From Palsa-504 sp963744005 (lineage in GTDB: Bacteria; Actinomycetota; Actinomycetes; Streptosporangiales; Streptosporangiaceae), in assembly GCA_963744005.1 (NCBI GenBank), contig CAVURU010000003.1, positions 1,426,001-1,490,000 on the forward strand: DNA of 64,000 nt, written 5' to 3'. Of this stretch, positions 1-7,521 are shown one piece after another; the first letter of the stretch is position 1, and every line of letters starts with the position of its first letter. A program made the position numbers and the translations under genes. The notes below the pieces were generated by a model. The model was not told where the DNA came from and searched no databases. It saw only the letters and a list, made by a program, of their open reading frames with translations.

Positions 1-271
1 GGTCGACCTTGACCAGCAGCGCGTCGCCGTCGCAGTCCAGCGCGACCGACTTGACCCACTGCTGGTGACCGGACGTCTCGCCCTTGACCCAGTACTCCTG
101 GCGGCTGCGGGACCAGTAGGTGCAGCGGCCGGTGGTCAGGGTGCGATGCAGCGCCTCGTCGTCCATCCAGCCGAGCATCAGCACCTCGCCGGTGTCGTAC
201 TGCTGGGCGATCGCCGCGATCAGGCCGGCTGGATCTCGCTTCAGCCGGGCGGCGATGGCAGGGTCGAGCAT
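1..271 (-). CDS. hisI: Phosphoribosyl-AMP cyclohydrolase HisI (partial, 3' end outside the window)
   Basis: Catalyses hydrolytic ring opening of phosphoribosyl-AMP, the third step of histidine synthesis, in the cytoplasm. About 90 N-terminal residues are visible, beginning MLDPAIAARLKRD. They include the family signature regions: a GEVLMLGWMDDEAL stretch, a TYWSRSRQ stretch, the GETSGHQQWV segment, and VALDCDGDALLVKVD, whose Asp/Cys residues bind Mg and Zn in known HisI enzymes. The C-terminal part with the second zinc cysteines lies beyond base 1. The ATG at 269-271 is chosen because it gives the usual N-terminus. It is about 3.4 kb away from hisF on the same strand, separated by ppgK and an IS110 element, so it is probably transcribed independently of the main his genes. 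It is divergent from the TIGR03085 gene. Confidence 0.93.
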   Translation of the reverse strand, partial: MLDPAIAARLKRDPAGLIAAIAQQYDTGEVLMLGWMDDEALHRTLTTGRCTYWSRSRQEYWVKGETSGHQQWVKSVALDCDGDALLVKVD

Positions 272-328
272 CGCTTCCTCATTTCTCGTGACTTCAGCCA
301 GGGTAGCAATCCCGCCTACCATCGGCAG

Positions 329-973
329 GTGAGCTATTCCCGAGATGAGCGGCTGGCCCTGAGCGCGCTGCTCGATGAGACCGGGCCGGACGCGCCGACG
401 CTGTGCGAAGGATGGACGACCGGCGACCTGGCCGCGCACCTGGTCCTGCGGGAGCACCGGCCGGACGCCGCGGCCGGCCTGCTGGGCGGCCCGCTGGCCG
501 GCTACACCACGCGGGTGCAGAGCAAGATCCGGCGCAAGACGCCCTTCCCCGAGCTGGTCGAGATGTTCAGGTCCGGCCCGCCGAAACTGTCCTACATGGC
601 GCTGCCGGGCATGGACGAGCGGTCCAACGTGGTGGAGTACTTCGTGCATCACGAGGACGTACGCCGGGCGGGCCCGGACTGGGAGCCACGGGAGATCGGC
701 CGGGGCGAGTCCCGCGCGCTGTGGCAGCGGCTGCGGGCCGCGCGCTTCATGCTGCGCAAGGCCCCGGTCGGGGTGGAACTGGCCCGCGACGACGCGGAGG
801 ACGACGGGCCTTCCTACCGGATCACGGCCAAGAACGCGACGCCTGCGGTGACCGTGATCGGCAGCCCGGCTGAGCTCACCATGTGGGTGCTCGGCCGCAC
901 CAGCGCCGCCCGGGTCCGGTTCGACGGGACCGAGGCGGCGGTGAGCAAGCTCACCGCCGGCTGGCGCAGCTAG
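329..973 (+). CDS. TIGR03085 family protein (DinB/MDMPI-like, mycothiol-associated fold)
   Basis: 214 residues from GTG 329, chosen because the family N-terminus (VSYSRDERLALSALL) begins there; the frame is open upstream but encodes nothing recognisable. The sequence has the maleylpyruvate-isomerase/DinB layout: an N-terminal helix, the LCEGWTTGDLAAHLVLRE segment, whose His is a likely metal ligand in this superfamily, and the MDERSNVVEYFVHHEDVRRA segment with the second His cluster. TIGR03085 proteins are widespread in Actinomycetota and near his/trp genes in relatives; their reaction is not known. A mycothiol-dependent role is inferred only from the fold. Its stop codon lies 3 bp before the IS110 end repeat. 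Confidence 0.82.
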   Translation: MSYSRDERLALSALLDETGPDAPTLCEGWTTGDLAAHLVLREHRPDAAAGLLGGPLAGYTTRVQSKIRRKTPFPELVEMFRSGPPKLSYMALPGMDERSNVVEYFVHHEDVRRAGPDWEPREIGRGESRALWQRLRAARFMLRKAPVGVELARDDAEDDGPSYRITAKNATPAVTVIGSPAELTMWVLGRTSAARVRFDGTEAAVSKLTAGWRS

Positions 974-997
974 CTAGACATCCCAGGGGTTAGCGTG

Positions 998-2218
998 TCA
1001 AGCGGCTTGGTGGTGGCGGTGGGCCCAGGCGGTGTCTTCGTTGTAGGGGGTGCGGGTTTTGAGGCAGCCGTGGAGGATGCCGACGAGGCGGTTGGCGAGG
1101 CGTCGCAGGGCGTCGTTGTGGCCGTGGCCGTTGGCGCGGTGCTGGTCGTAGTAGGCGCGGGCGCCGGGTGAGGCGCTCAGGGCGGAGAAGGCCTGGGCGT
1201 TGAGGGCGTCGACCAGCCGGTCGTTGTGCACGAACCGGGCCGCGACGATCCTCTTTTTGCCTGAGGCGCGGGTGATCGGGCTGGTGGCGGCGTAGTTGCG
1301 GCGGGCTTTGCCGTCGCGGTAGCGGGCGGGGTCGTCGCCGAACTCTGCGAGCACCCGGGCGCCTGGGATCAGGCCCATGCCGGGCTGGGAGGTGATGATC
1401 TCAGCGTCCGGGTGCCGGCCAAAATGGTCCCTCACCTGGGTTTCCAGGATGCTGACCTGCTCATTCAGTGCCGTGATGACCGCGGTCAGCGACCGGACCG
1501 TGGCGGCGTAGGCGGCAGTCAGCGCGGGCGGCTGGGCGAGCTGCTCGCCTCGCAATGCGGTCAAGATGACCGCGGCCTTCGCGGGGATGTCCCGCCGCCC
1601 GGCCCGCTTAAGCACCGCGGAGACCTGGGCGCGGGTCAGCCTGCGGGCCTGCACCGGGTCCGGGGCCCTGGACAGCAGCTCCAGCGTGTCCGGGGCAGCC
1701 AGGTCACCGAACGCCTCCACCGCGGCCGGGAAGTAGTGCAGGAGCTGGTGCCGCATCCGCTGCACCTCCCGGGCCCGGTTCCAGATCATCGTCTTGTGCA
1801 TCCGGGCCAGGACCTTGATCCCGGCCGCCTCCGGGGAGTCGCCGGCCGCCTCGCGCAGCTGGTGAGAATCAGTCCGGACCATGTCCGCCAGCACGTGCGC
1901 ATCGCCGGCGTCGCTCTTGGCCCCTGACACCGCATAACGGGCCCGGAACCGCGCCGACTGCTGCGGGTTGACCGGGAACACCCGGTAACCCGCCGCCACC
2001 AGCGCCGTCACCCACGGGCCATGATCAGTCTCGATCCCGACCAGCACCTCCGGCTCGTCATCCGCCTCGCTCAGCAGACCGCCGGCCAGCTCATGCAGCC
2101 GGGCCATCCCCGCAGCACCCTCTGGCAGGCGGCGCCGGGCCAGCACCGTCCCGTCCTCGTCCATCACCTCGACATCGTGATGATCTTCAGCCCAGTCATC
2201 ACCCACGAACAGCCGCAT
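998..2218 (-). CDS. IS110-family transposase/recombinase
   Basis: 406 residues from ATG 2218, with GGAGGG about 7 bp upstream; the frame is open farther upstream but that part is low-quality hydrophobic sequence. The N-terminal DEDD (RuvC-like) domain shows FVGDDWAEDHHDV, then GIETDHGPW, then SGAKSDAGDAHVLADMV, which supply the acidic residues. The C-terminal Transposase_20 domain has ITSQPGMGLIPGARVLAEFGD and the ATSPITRASGKK segment containing the catalytic serine of this family. It carries out site-specific recombination guided by an element-encoded RNA in characterised members. The gene looks intact and of normal length, so the element may be active. Confidence 0.93.
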   Translation of the reverse strand: MRLFVGDDWAEDHHDVEVMDEDGTVLARRRLPEGAAGMARLHELAGGLLSEADDEPEVLVGIETDHGPWVTALVAAGYRVFPVNPQQSARFRARYAVSGAKSDAGDAHVLADMVRTDSHQLREAAGDSPEAAGIKVLARMHKTMIWNRAREVQRMRHQLLHYFPAAVEAFGDLAAPDTLELLSRAPDPVQARRLTRAQVSAVLKRAGRRDIPAKAAVILTALRGEQLAQPPALTAAYAATVRSLTAVITALNEQVSILETQVRDHFGRHPDAEIITSQPGMGLIPGARVLAEFGDDPARYRDGKARRNYAATSPITRASGKKRIVAARFVHNDRLVDALNAQAFSALSASPGARAYYDQHRANGHGHNDALRRLANRLVGILHGCLKTRTPYNEDTAWAHRHHQAA

Positions 2219-2315
2219 CAGCCCTCCGCCCGCAGCAACCAGAACAACGACGGCAGCCAGCGGGAGAACCATCAGCGAGCTAATAGCAGCAGTGCTCACA
2301 CCCCAGGGCAGGCAC
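2219..2315 (-). ncRNA. Candidate IS110 bridge (guide) RNA region
   Basis: Non-coding left end of the IS110 element, just upstream of the transposase start. In IS110-subgroup elements this interval encodes the bridge RNA whose loops pair with target and donor DNA. About 97 nt are available here, shorter than the roughly 170-nt RNA of IS621, so either the RNA is compact or the element extends beyond the repeat I used as its border. I could not fold it, and the call rests on position only. Confidence 0.35.
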
Positions 2316-2325
2316 GACATCCCAG

Positions 2326-2465
2326 CAGCGATACAGCTCTCCCGGTCACCGGCAGGGGCACGATCTAGCTTCAGGGCTCAACGGCCCAGCTGACCGGAGT
2401 GCTCACCCGCCGGCGGCCACCAGGCACCGAGTCTGCCGCATCACCGACCGACCCGATAACCCCTA
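2326..2465. other. Intergenic DNA between IS110 and a membrane protein gene
   Basis: 140 bp with no open frame that I can support and no clear promoter or hairpin. It would be the original intergenic sequence flanking the IS insertion. Confidence 0.5.
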
Positions 2466-2807
2466 TTAGCTGCCCATCTCGCGCTTGAGCCGGGCCAGCT
2501 CGTCGTCGATGTCCGCCGTGCTCGGGATGTTGCGCCGCGGCTGCTGGGCCGGGACCGCGAACGTGTCCACCTCAGCGGACGGCAGCGGCTGGTAGGGCTC
2601 CTCGTCGCGGACCTCGCGCTTGGCGCGCTTGCCCGAGACCTGCTTACCCGACCGCGCCATCTTGATGGCCACGACGACCGCACCCACGACCAGCGCGGCG
2701 ATCACCAGCGTGGTCACGGCGTGGATGATGAACCCGATCACCGAGCCGACGACCAGAAACGCGATCAGTATGCCGCCCGCAATGGCGGCAAGCTTCAAGA
2801 ACCGCAT
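2466..2807 (-). CDS. Small membrane protein of unknown function
   Basis: 113 residues from ATG 2807, preceded by GAGGAAGGA. Residues 1-60 form two hydrophobic segments (LAAIAGGILIAFLVVGSVIGFII and TTLVIAALVVGAVVVAI, separated by a short turn), followed by a basic KMARSGKQVSGKRAKR stretch and an acidic/proline-rich tail ending in a short helix, IDDELARLKREMGS. It looks like a two-helix hairpin inner-membrane protein with a cytoplasmic tail. I recognise no family or function. It is divergent from ppgK, with a 132-bp shared upstream region. Confidence 0.7.
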   Translation of the reverse strand: MRFLKLAAIAGGILIAFLVVGSVIGFIIHAVTTLVIAALVVGAVVVAIKMARSGKQVSGKRAKREVRDEEPYQPLPSAEVDTFAVPAQQPRRNIPSTADIDDELARLKREMGS

Positions 2808-2939
2808 CCGCCGCGTCCTTCCTCGACAAAGCCCCCAAGACCAGCTCTCAATCAAGATATTACCCGACTGTCCAAGCGCGGCCGGGAACGAGGATGAACA
2901 AGGATGACCAGTGCGGGGCTAGGCGAATACGCTTAGGCC

Positions 2940-3704
2940 ATGCACGCACTCGGCATTGACATCGGCGGTTCCGGCATCAAGGCGGCACCGGTGGACGTGG
3001 ACACGGGCCAGCTGCTCGCAGACCGGCAGAAGATCGAGACGCCGCGGCCTGCTGTCCCCGACGCGGTGGCGGGCGTGGTGGAGAAGCTGGTCACCGCGTT
3101 CAGCTGGTCCGGGCCGGTGGGCATCACCTTTCCCGGGGTGGTGACCGACGGCGTGACCAGGACGGCGGCCAACCTGGACAAGGGCTGGATCGGGCTGGAC
3201 GCCGCCGCGCTGCTGGGCCAGGCGGCGGGCGGCCCGGTCCGGGTGATGAACGACGCGGACGCAGCGGGCGTGGCCGAGATGACGTTCGGGGCGGGGGCGA
3301 GCCAGCCGGGCACGGTGCTGATGCTCACCTTCGGCACCGGGATCGGCAGCGCGCTGTTCGCTGGCGGCGTGCTGGTGCCGAACACCGAATTCGGGCACAT
3401 CGAGATCCGCGGCCGCGACGCGGAGGAGCGCGCGTCGGAGCGGGCCAAGAACGAACACGACCTGAACTGGGCCAAGTGGGCGGAGCGGGTCGAGGAGTAC
3501 CTGCAGCATATGGAGGCCCTGCTGTCGCCGAGCCTGATCATCGTGGGCGGCGGCGTGAGCAGGCAGGCCGAGAAGTGGGTGCCGCGGCTGACCGGCATCC
3601 GGGCTCCTATCGTGCCCGCGGCCATGCACAACGACGCCGGCATCGTGGGCGCCGCGATGTCCACAGCCGGCAGCGCGGTCCCGGCCGCCGGGGCGGCCAG
3701 CTAG
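2940..3704 (+). CDS. ppgK: Polyphosphate glucokinase (ROK family)
   Basis: 254 residues, the usual PpgK length. Phosphorylates glucose using inorganic polyphosphate (and in many members ATP) to feed glycolysis in the cytoplasm. The N-terminal phosphate-binding motif DIGGSGIKAA is at residues 7-16, the glucose-binding region runs GITFPGVVTDG...NLDKGW, the catalytic Asp lies in VMNDADAAGVAEM, and the second phosphate motif is LTFGTGIGSALF. The polyphosphate-specific family has GH(I/L)E in the position seen here as EFGHIEIRGRDAEERAS. It ends 19 bp before the convergent hisF stop. Confidence 0.93.
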   Translation: MHALGIDIGGSGIKAAPVDVDTGQLLADRQKIETPRPAVPDAVAGVVEKLVTAFSWSGPVGITFPGVVTDGVTRTAANLDKGWIGLDAAALLGQAAGGPVRVMNDADAAGVAEMTFGAGASQPGTVLMLTFGTGIGSALFAGGVLVPNTEFGHIEIRGRDAEERASERAKNEHDLNWAKWAERVEEYLQHMEALLSPSLIIVGGGVSRQAEKWVPRLTGIRAPIVPAAMHNDAGIVGAAMSTAGSAVPAAGAAS

Positions 3705-3723
3705 CGCTTCGGCTGGGCCAGGT

Positions 3724-4485
3724 TCAGCGGACCGGGTGCCCGGCGGCCTGCAGGGCGCTCTTGACCTGGCTGATGCGCAGTGTGCCGAAGTGGAACACGC
3801 TGGCGGCCAGCACCGCGTCGGCGCCGGCGTCCACGGCGGGAGCGAAGTGAGCCAGCGTGCCCGCGCCGCCGCTGGCGATGACCGGGACGGTGACCTCGGC
3901 CCGGACGTCCCGGATGAGCTCGGTGTCGAAGCCCGCCGTGGTGCCGTCCGCGTCCATCGAGTTGAGCAGGATCTCCCCCGCGCCGAGCTGCACGCCCCGG
4001 CGGGCCCACTCCACCGCGTCGATCCCGGTGCCGGTCCGGCCGCCGTGGGTGGTCACCTCGAAGCCGCTGGGCGGCCCGTCGGCCCGGCGGGCGTCCACCG
4101 ACAGCACGACGCACTGGGACCCGAAGCGCTCGGCGGCCTCGGACAGCAGCTCGGGCCGGGCGATGGCGGCGGTGTTGAGCGAGACCTTGTCCGCCCCGGC
4201 CCGCAGCAGCCGGTCCACGTCCTGCACGCTGCGCACCCCGCCGCCCACGGTGAGCGGGATGAAGACCTGCTCGGCGGTGCGGCGCACCACCTCCAGCATG
4301 GTGTCCCGGCCGCCGCTGGACGCGGTGATGTCGAGGAAGGTCAGCTCGTCGGCGCCTTCGGCGTCATAGCTGGCGGCCAGCTCCACCGGGTCGCCCGCGT
4401 CCCGCAGCTCCCGGAAGTTGACCCCCTTGACCACCCGGCCCGCATCGACGTCCAGGCAGGGAATGACCCGGACCGCGACGGTCAT
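3724..4485 (-). CDS. hisF: Imidazole glycerol phosphate synthase, cyclase subunit HisF
   Basis: 253 residues, full length. With HisH it converts PRFAR and glutamine-derived ammonia to IGP and AICAR. It is a (beta/alpha)8 barrel: VRVIPCLDVDAGRVVKG carries the first catalytic Asp, followed by FLDITASSGG, TVGGGVRS and VSLNTAA; the second catalytic Asp is in LLNSMDADGT, and VIASGGAGT forms the C-terminal phosphate site. ATG 4485 overlaps the priA stop by 4 bp (ATGA), so translation is probably coupled. Last gene of the main his block. Confidence 0.97.
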   Translation of the reverse strand: MTVAVRVIPCLDVDAGRVVKGVNFRELRDAGDPVELAASYDAEGADELTFLDITASSGGRDTMLEVVRRTAEQVFIPLTVGGGVRSVQDVDRLLRAGADKVSLNTAAIARPELLSEAAERFGSQCVVLSVDARRADGPPSGFEVTTHGGRTGTGIDAVEWARRGVQLGAGEILLNSMDADGTTAGFDTELIRDVRAEVTVPVIASGGAGTLAHFAPAVDAGADAVLAASVFHFGTLRISQVKSALQAAGHPVR

Positions 4486-5222
4486 GCGGCGGCCTCGCTG
4501 ACTTCGGCGAGGGCCTGCTCGAGGGTGAAGGCGCCCTGGTAGAGGGCCGCGCCGACGATGGCGCCCTCCACGCCGAGCGGGACGAGGGAGGCGATGGCGC
4601 GCAGGTCGGCCAGGCTGGAGACTCCCCCGCTGGCCACCACGGGCGCGCTGGTGCGGGCGCAGACGTCGCGCAGCAGGTCCAGGTTCGGCCCGCGCAGGGT
4701 GCCGTCCTTGAGCACGTCGGTGACCACGTAGCGGGCGCAGCCCTCGGCGTTCAGCCGGTCCAGGGTCTCGTGCAGTTCCCCGCCCTCGGCGGTCCAGCCG
4801 CGGGCGGCCAGCCGGGTGCCCCGGACGTCCAGGCCGACCGCGACCTGGTCGCCGTGCCGGGCGATGACCGACCGCACCCAGCCGGGCTGCTCCAGGGCGG
4901 CGGTGCCGATGTTGACCCGGGCGCACCCGGTGCCCAGGGCGCGGGCCAGCGAGTCGTCGTCCCTGATGCCGCCGGACATCTCCACCTGGATGTCGAGCTT
5001 GCCCACCACCTGGGCCAGCAGCTCGGCGTTGGAGCCGCGGCCGAACGCGGCGTCCAGGTCGACCAGGTGAATCCACGAGGCGCCGGCCTGCTGCCAGGCC
5101 AGGGCGGCCTCCAGCGGGTCGCCGTAGTTGCGCTCGCTGCCGGCCTCCCCCTGGACGAGCCGGACCGCGCGCCCGTCGGCCACGTCGACGGCGGGAAGCA
5201 GGATGAGATCGCTATCGCTCAC
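4482..5222 (-). CDS. priA: Bifunctional HisA/TrpF isomerase PriA
   Basis: 246 residues from GTG 5222. A (beta/alpha)8 barrel isomerising ProFAR (histidine pathway). In actinobacteria the same enzyme also isomerises phosphoribosyl anthranilate for tryptophan synthesis, because trpF is absent. LLPAVDVADGRAVRLVQG carries the catalytic Asp (11), the PriA-type VQGEAGSERNYG loop follows, then VDLDAAFGRGSN, MSGGIRDDDSL, the second catalytic Asp in VVTDVLKDGT, and VVASGGVSS. The dual function is inferred from the family and the VQGEAGS(E)xxxYG loop. It sits between hisH and hisF, 4-bp overlap with hisF. Confidence 0.93.
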   Translation of the reverse strand: MSDSDLILLPAVDVADGRAVRLVQGEAGSERNYGDPLEAALAWQQAGASWIHLVDLDAAFGRGSNAELLAQVVGKLDIQVEMSGGIRDDDSLARALGTGCARVNIGTAALEQPGWVRSVIARHGDQVAVGLDVRGTRLAARGWTAEGGELHETLDRLNAEGCARYVVTDVLKDGTLRGPNLDLLRDVCARTSAPVVASGGVSSLADLRAIASLVPLGVEGAIVGAALYQGAFTLEQALAEVSEAAA

Positions 5223-5228
5223 AGGGTC

Positions 5229-5858
5229 TCAGAGGCTCCTCAGCCAGTTGGCGAGCAGGGCAGCGCCGGCGTCGCCGGACTTCTCGGGGTGGAACTGGGT
5301 GGCGGACAGGACGCCCTGCTCGGCCGCGGCCGCGAACCGCTCGCCGTGCTCGGCCCAGGAGACGCGGGCGCCGCCGCGGGTGAGCTCGTCCGCGCCGGCC
5401 GCCCGCAGCGCGTAGGAGTGCACGAAGTAGAAGCGGGTCTGCGCCGGGATGCCGGCGAACAGCGCCGAGTCCGGGGCCGGGGTCACGGTGTTCCAGCCCA
5501 TGTGCGGCAGCACCCCGGCGTCGAGCCGCTCGACCGTGCCCGGCCAGGCCCCGCAGCCTTCGGTCCAGGTCCCGTGCTCGACGCCCGCGCCGAACAGCAC
5601 CTGCATGCCGACGCAGATGCCCAGCACGGGACGGCCGAGCTCGAGCCGCCGGGCGATCAGCTTGTCGCCGCCCACCGCCCGCAGCCCGGTCATGCAGGCC
5701 GCGAACGCGCCGACCCCGGGGACGGCCAGCCCGTCGCACTCCAGGGCGGCGTCCGGGTCGGCGGTCACCTCGGCCTGCGCGCCGACCCGGGCCAGGGCCC
5801 GCTGGGCCGAGCGCAGGTTCCCCGACCCGTAGTCGAGCACGACGACCCGCGGGCTCAT
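5229..5858 (-). CDS. hisH: Imidazole glycerol phosphate synthase, glutamine amidotransferase subunit HisH
   Basis: 209 residues, class-I glutamine amidotransferase. Produces ammonia for HisF from glutamine. The oxyanion/nucleophile region is PVLGICVGMQVLF (Cys nucleophile), and the His-Glu pair is in ATQFHPEKSGDAG. The N-terminus, VVVLDYGSGNLRSA, is typical. ATG 5858 overlaps the hisB stop by 4 bp. The gap to priA is 6 bp, consistent with one operon. Confidence 0.97.
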   Translation of the reverse strand: MSPRVVVLDYGSGNLRSAQRALARVGAQAEVTADPDAALECDGLAVPGVGAFAACMTGLRAVGGDKLIARRLELGRPVLGICVGMQVLFGAGVEHGTWTEGCGAWPGTVERLDAGVLPHMGWNTVTPAPDSALFAGIPAQTRFYFVHSYALRAAGADELTRGGARVSWAEHGERFAAAAEQGVLSATQFHPEKSGDAGAALLANWLRSL

Positions 5859-6448
5859 AACAGGACGCCCTTGGTGCTGGGGATGCCGCCGGCCCGCGGG
5901 TCGGGGGCCGCGGCCGCGCGCAGGGCCCGGGCCACCGCCTTGAACTGGGCTTCGACGATGTGGTGCGGGTTGCGGCCCTCGATGACCCGGACGTGCAGGC
6001 AGATGGCCGCGGCGAAGGCCAGCGACTCGAAGATGTGCCGGGTCAGCGTGGTGTCGTAGCTGCCGATCAGCGGGGACATGCCGTCCGGCTCGTGGTGCAC
6101 CACGTAGGGCCGCCCGGACAGGTCGACCGCGGCCTGGACCAGCGTCTCGTCCAGCGGGACCAGCGCGTTGCCGAACCGGGTGATGCCGCTCTTGTCGCCC
6201 AGCGCCTCGCGCAGCGCCTGGCCCAGCGCGATCGAGGTGTCCTCCACGGTGTGGTGCGCGTCGATCTCGACGTCGCCCTTGGTCCGCACGGTCAGGTCGA
6301 GGCTGCCGTGCTTGCCCAGCTGGGCCAGCATGTGGTCGAAGAACGGGACGCCGGTGCTGACCTCGGTGACCCCGATGCCGTCCAGGTCGAGTTCGACCAG
6401 GATCTGCGTCTCCCTGGTGACCCGCTCGACACGGGCAGTCCTGCTCAC
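5855..6448 (-). CDS. hisB: Imidazoleglycerol-phosphate dehydratase HisB
   Basis: 197 residues from GTG 6448, monofunctional dehydratase (no phosphatase domain). Manganese-binding motifs are present: VPFFDHMLAQLGKHG, DAHHTVEDT (first His/Glu cluster), and ARHIFESLAFAA-type HIFES with the C-terminal GRNPHHIVEAQFKA (second cluster). GTG overlaps the hisC stop by 4 bp (GTGA), and the gene overlaps hisH by 4 bp at its end, so coupling runs through hisC-B-H. Confidence 0.97.
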   Translation of the reverse strand: MSRTARVERVTRETQILVELDLDGIGVTEVSTGVPFFDHMLAQLGKHGSLDLTVRTKGDVEIDAHHTVEDTSIALGQALREALGDKSGITRFGNALVPLDETLVQAAVDLSGRPYVVHHEPDGMSPLIGSYDTTLTRHIFESLAFAAAICLHVRVIEGRNPHHIVEAQFKAVARALRAAAAPDPRAGGIPSTKGVLL

Positions 6449-7521
6449 AGCCCCAACACCTCGCTCAGCGCCGACTTGAAGGCGGCCGTCTCCGCGGCCG
6501 TGCCCACCGTGACCCGCAGCCAGCGCGGCGGGCCGACCTCGCGGACCAGCACGCCGCGGTCCAGCAGGCCCTGCCAGACGTGCCGGCGCTGCTCGAACGT
6601 GCCGAACAGCACGAAGTTGGCGTCCGAGTCCGCCACCCGGAGCTGGCGTGCTCTCAGCCAGCTGACCAGCTCGTCTCGTTCGGCCCGAAGAGACGTGACG
6701 GTGGCCAGCGGCTCGGCGGCCAGCGCGAGAGCGGCCCGCGCCACCGCCTGGGTGACCGCGGACAGGTGATAGGGCAGCCGGACCAGCAGCAGCTTTTCGA
6801 CCACGTCGGGCGCGGCGGCCAGGTAGCCGACCCGCGCGCCGGCCATGGCGAAGGCCTTGGACATGGTGCGGGTGACGACCAGGCCTGGGTACCGGGGCAG
6901 CAGGGTGAGCGCGCTGGGCGTGCCCGCGCGGGCGAACTCGGCGTAGGCCTCGTCGATCACGACCAGGCCGGGCGCGGCGGCGCAGATGGCCTCGATGAGC
7001 CCGAGCGAGGCCGAGGTGCCGGTCGGGTTGTTCGGCGAGGTGAGGAAGACCAGGCTGGGCTGGTGCTGCTCGATGGCCCGGACCGCATCGGCCGGGGCCA
7101 GCCCGAAGTCCTCGTCCCGGTCGACGTCGACCCAGCGGGTGCACGTGACCCGGGAGATGAGCGGGTGCATGGAGTAGCCGGGCTCGAAGCCCAGCGCGCA
7201 GCGGCCGGGCCCGCCGAAGGCCTGCAGCAGCTGCTGGATGATCTCGTTGGACCCGTTGGCGGCCCACAGCTGGGCGGCGGTCAGCCCGTGGCCGAGGTAG
7301 TCGGCCAGGTCCTTGCGCAGCTCGACGACGTCCCGGTCCGGGTAGCGGTTCAGGGTCCCGGCGGCCTGCGCCACCGCGTCGGCGACGGCCCGCTGCAGCG
7401 CGGGGCTGGGCGGGTAGGGGTTCTCGTTGGTGTTCAGCAGGACCGGCACGTCGATCTGCGGGGCGCCGTACGGGTGCAGGTCGGCCAGGTCGGGCCGAAC
7501 GGACAGTGGTGCGCCGCCCAT
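6445..7521 (-). CDS. hisC: Histidinol-phosphate aminotransferase HisC
   Basis: 358 residues, class-I/II PLP aminotransferase. Transfers the amino group from glutamate to imidazole acetol phosphate. NTNENPYPPSPAL is at the N-terminus, AANGSNEIIQQLL binds the cofactor phosphate, FLTSPNNPTGTSAS contacts PLP, VIDEAYAEF holds the Asp, and TRTMSKAFAMAGARVGY contains the Schiff-base lysine. Starts directly at the hisD stop. Confidence 0.96.
   Translation of the reverse strand: MGGAPLSVRPDLADLHPYGAPQIDVPVLLNTNENPYPPSPALQRAVADAVAQAAGTLNRYPDRDVVELRKDLADYLGHGLTAAQLWAANGSNEIIQQLLQAFGGPGRCALGFEPGYSMHPLISRVTCTRWVDVDRDEDFGLAPADAVRAIEQHQPSLVFLTSPNNPTGTSASLGLIEAICAAAPGLVVIDEAYAEFARAGTPSALTLLPRYPGLVVTRTMSKAFAMAGARVGYLAAAPDVVEKLLLVRLPYHLSAVTQAVARAALALAAEPLATVTSLRAERDELVSWLRARQLRVADSDANFVLFGTFEQRRHVWQGLLDRGVLVREVGPPRWLRVTVGTAAETAAFKSALSEVLGL

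Larger units (their letters stand above)
977..2325 (-). mobile_element. IS110-family insertion sequence
   Basis: An element of about 1.35 kb containing one DEDD transposase gene. Both ends carry the 10-bp direct repeat gacatcccag (977-986 and 2316-2325), which I take as the element/target junctions. There is no inverted-repeat pair, as expected for IS110. Only 11 bp lie between the transposase stop and the downstream repeat, while about 97 bp of non-coding DNA lie between the transposase start and the upstream repeat. That asymmetry matches the IS110 subgroup, in which the guide (bridge) RNA is encoded upstream of the transposase. It separates the TIGR03085 gene from the ppgK-side genes and disrupts no recognisable reading frame. 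Exact ends are inferred. Confidence 0.72.

Noticed and set aside
3724..5076. A 450-residue frame ending in HisF
   Set aside because: The first 200 residues are a shifted reading of priA; HisF starts at ATG 4485.
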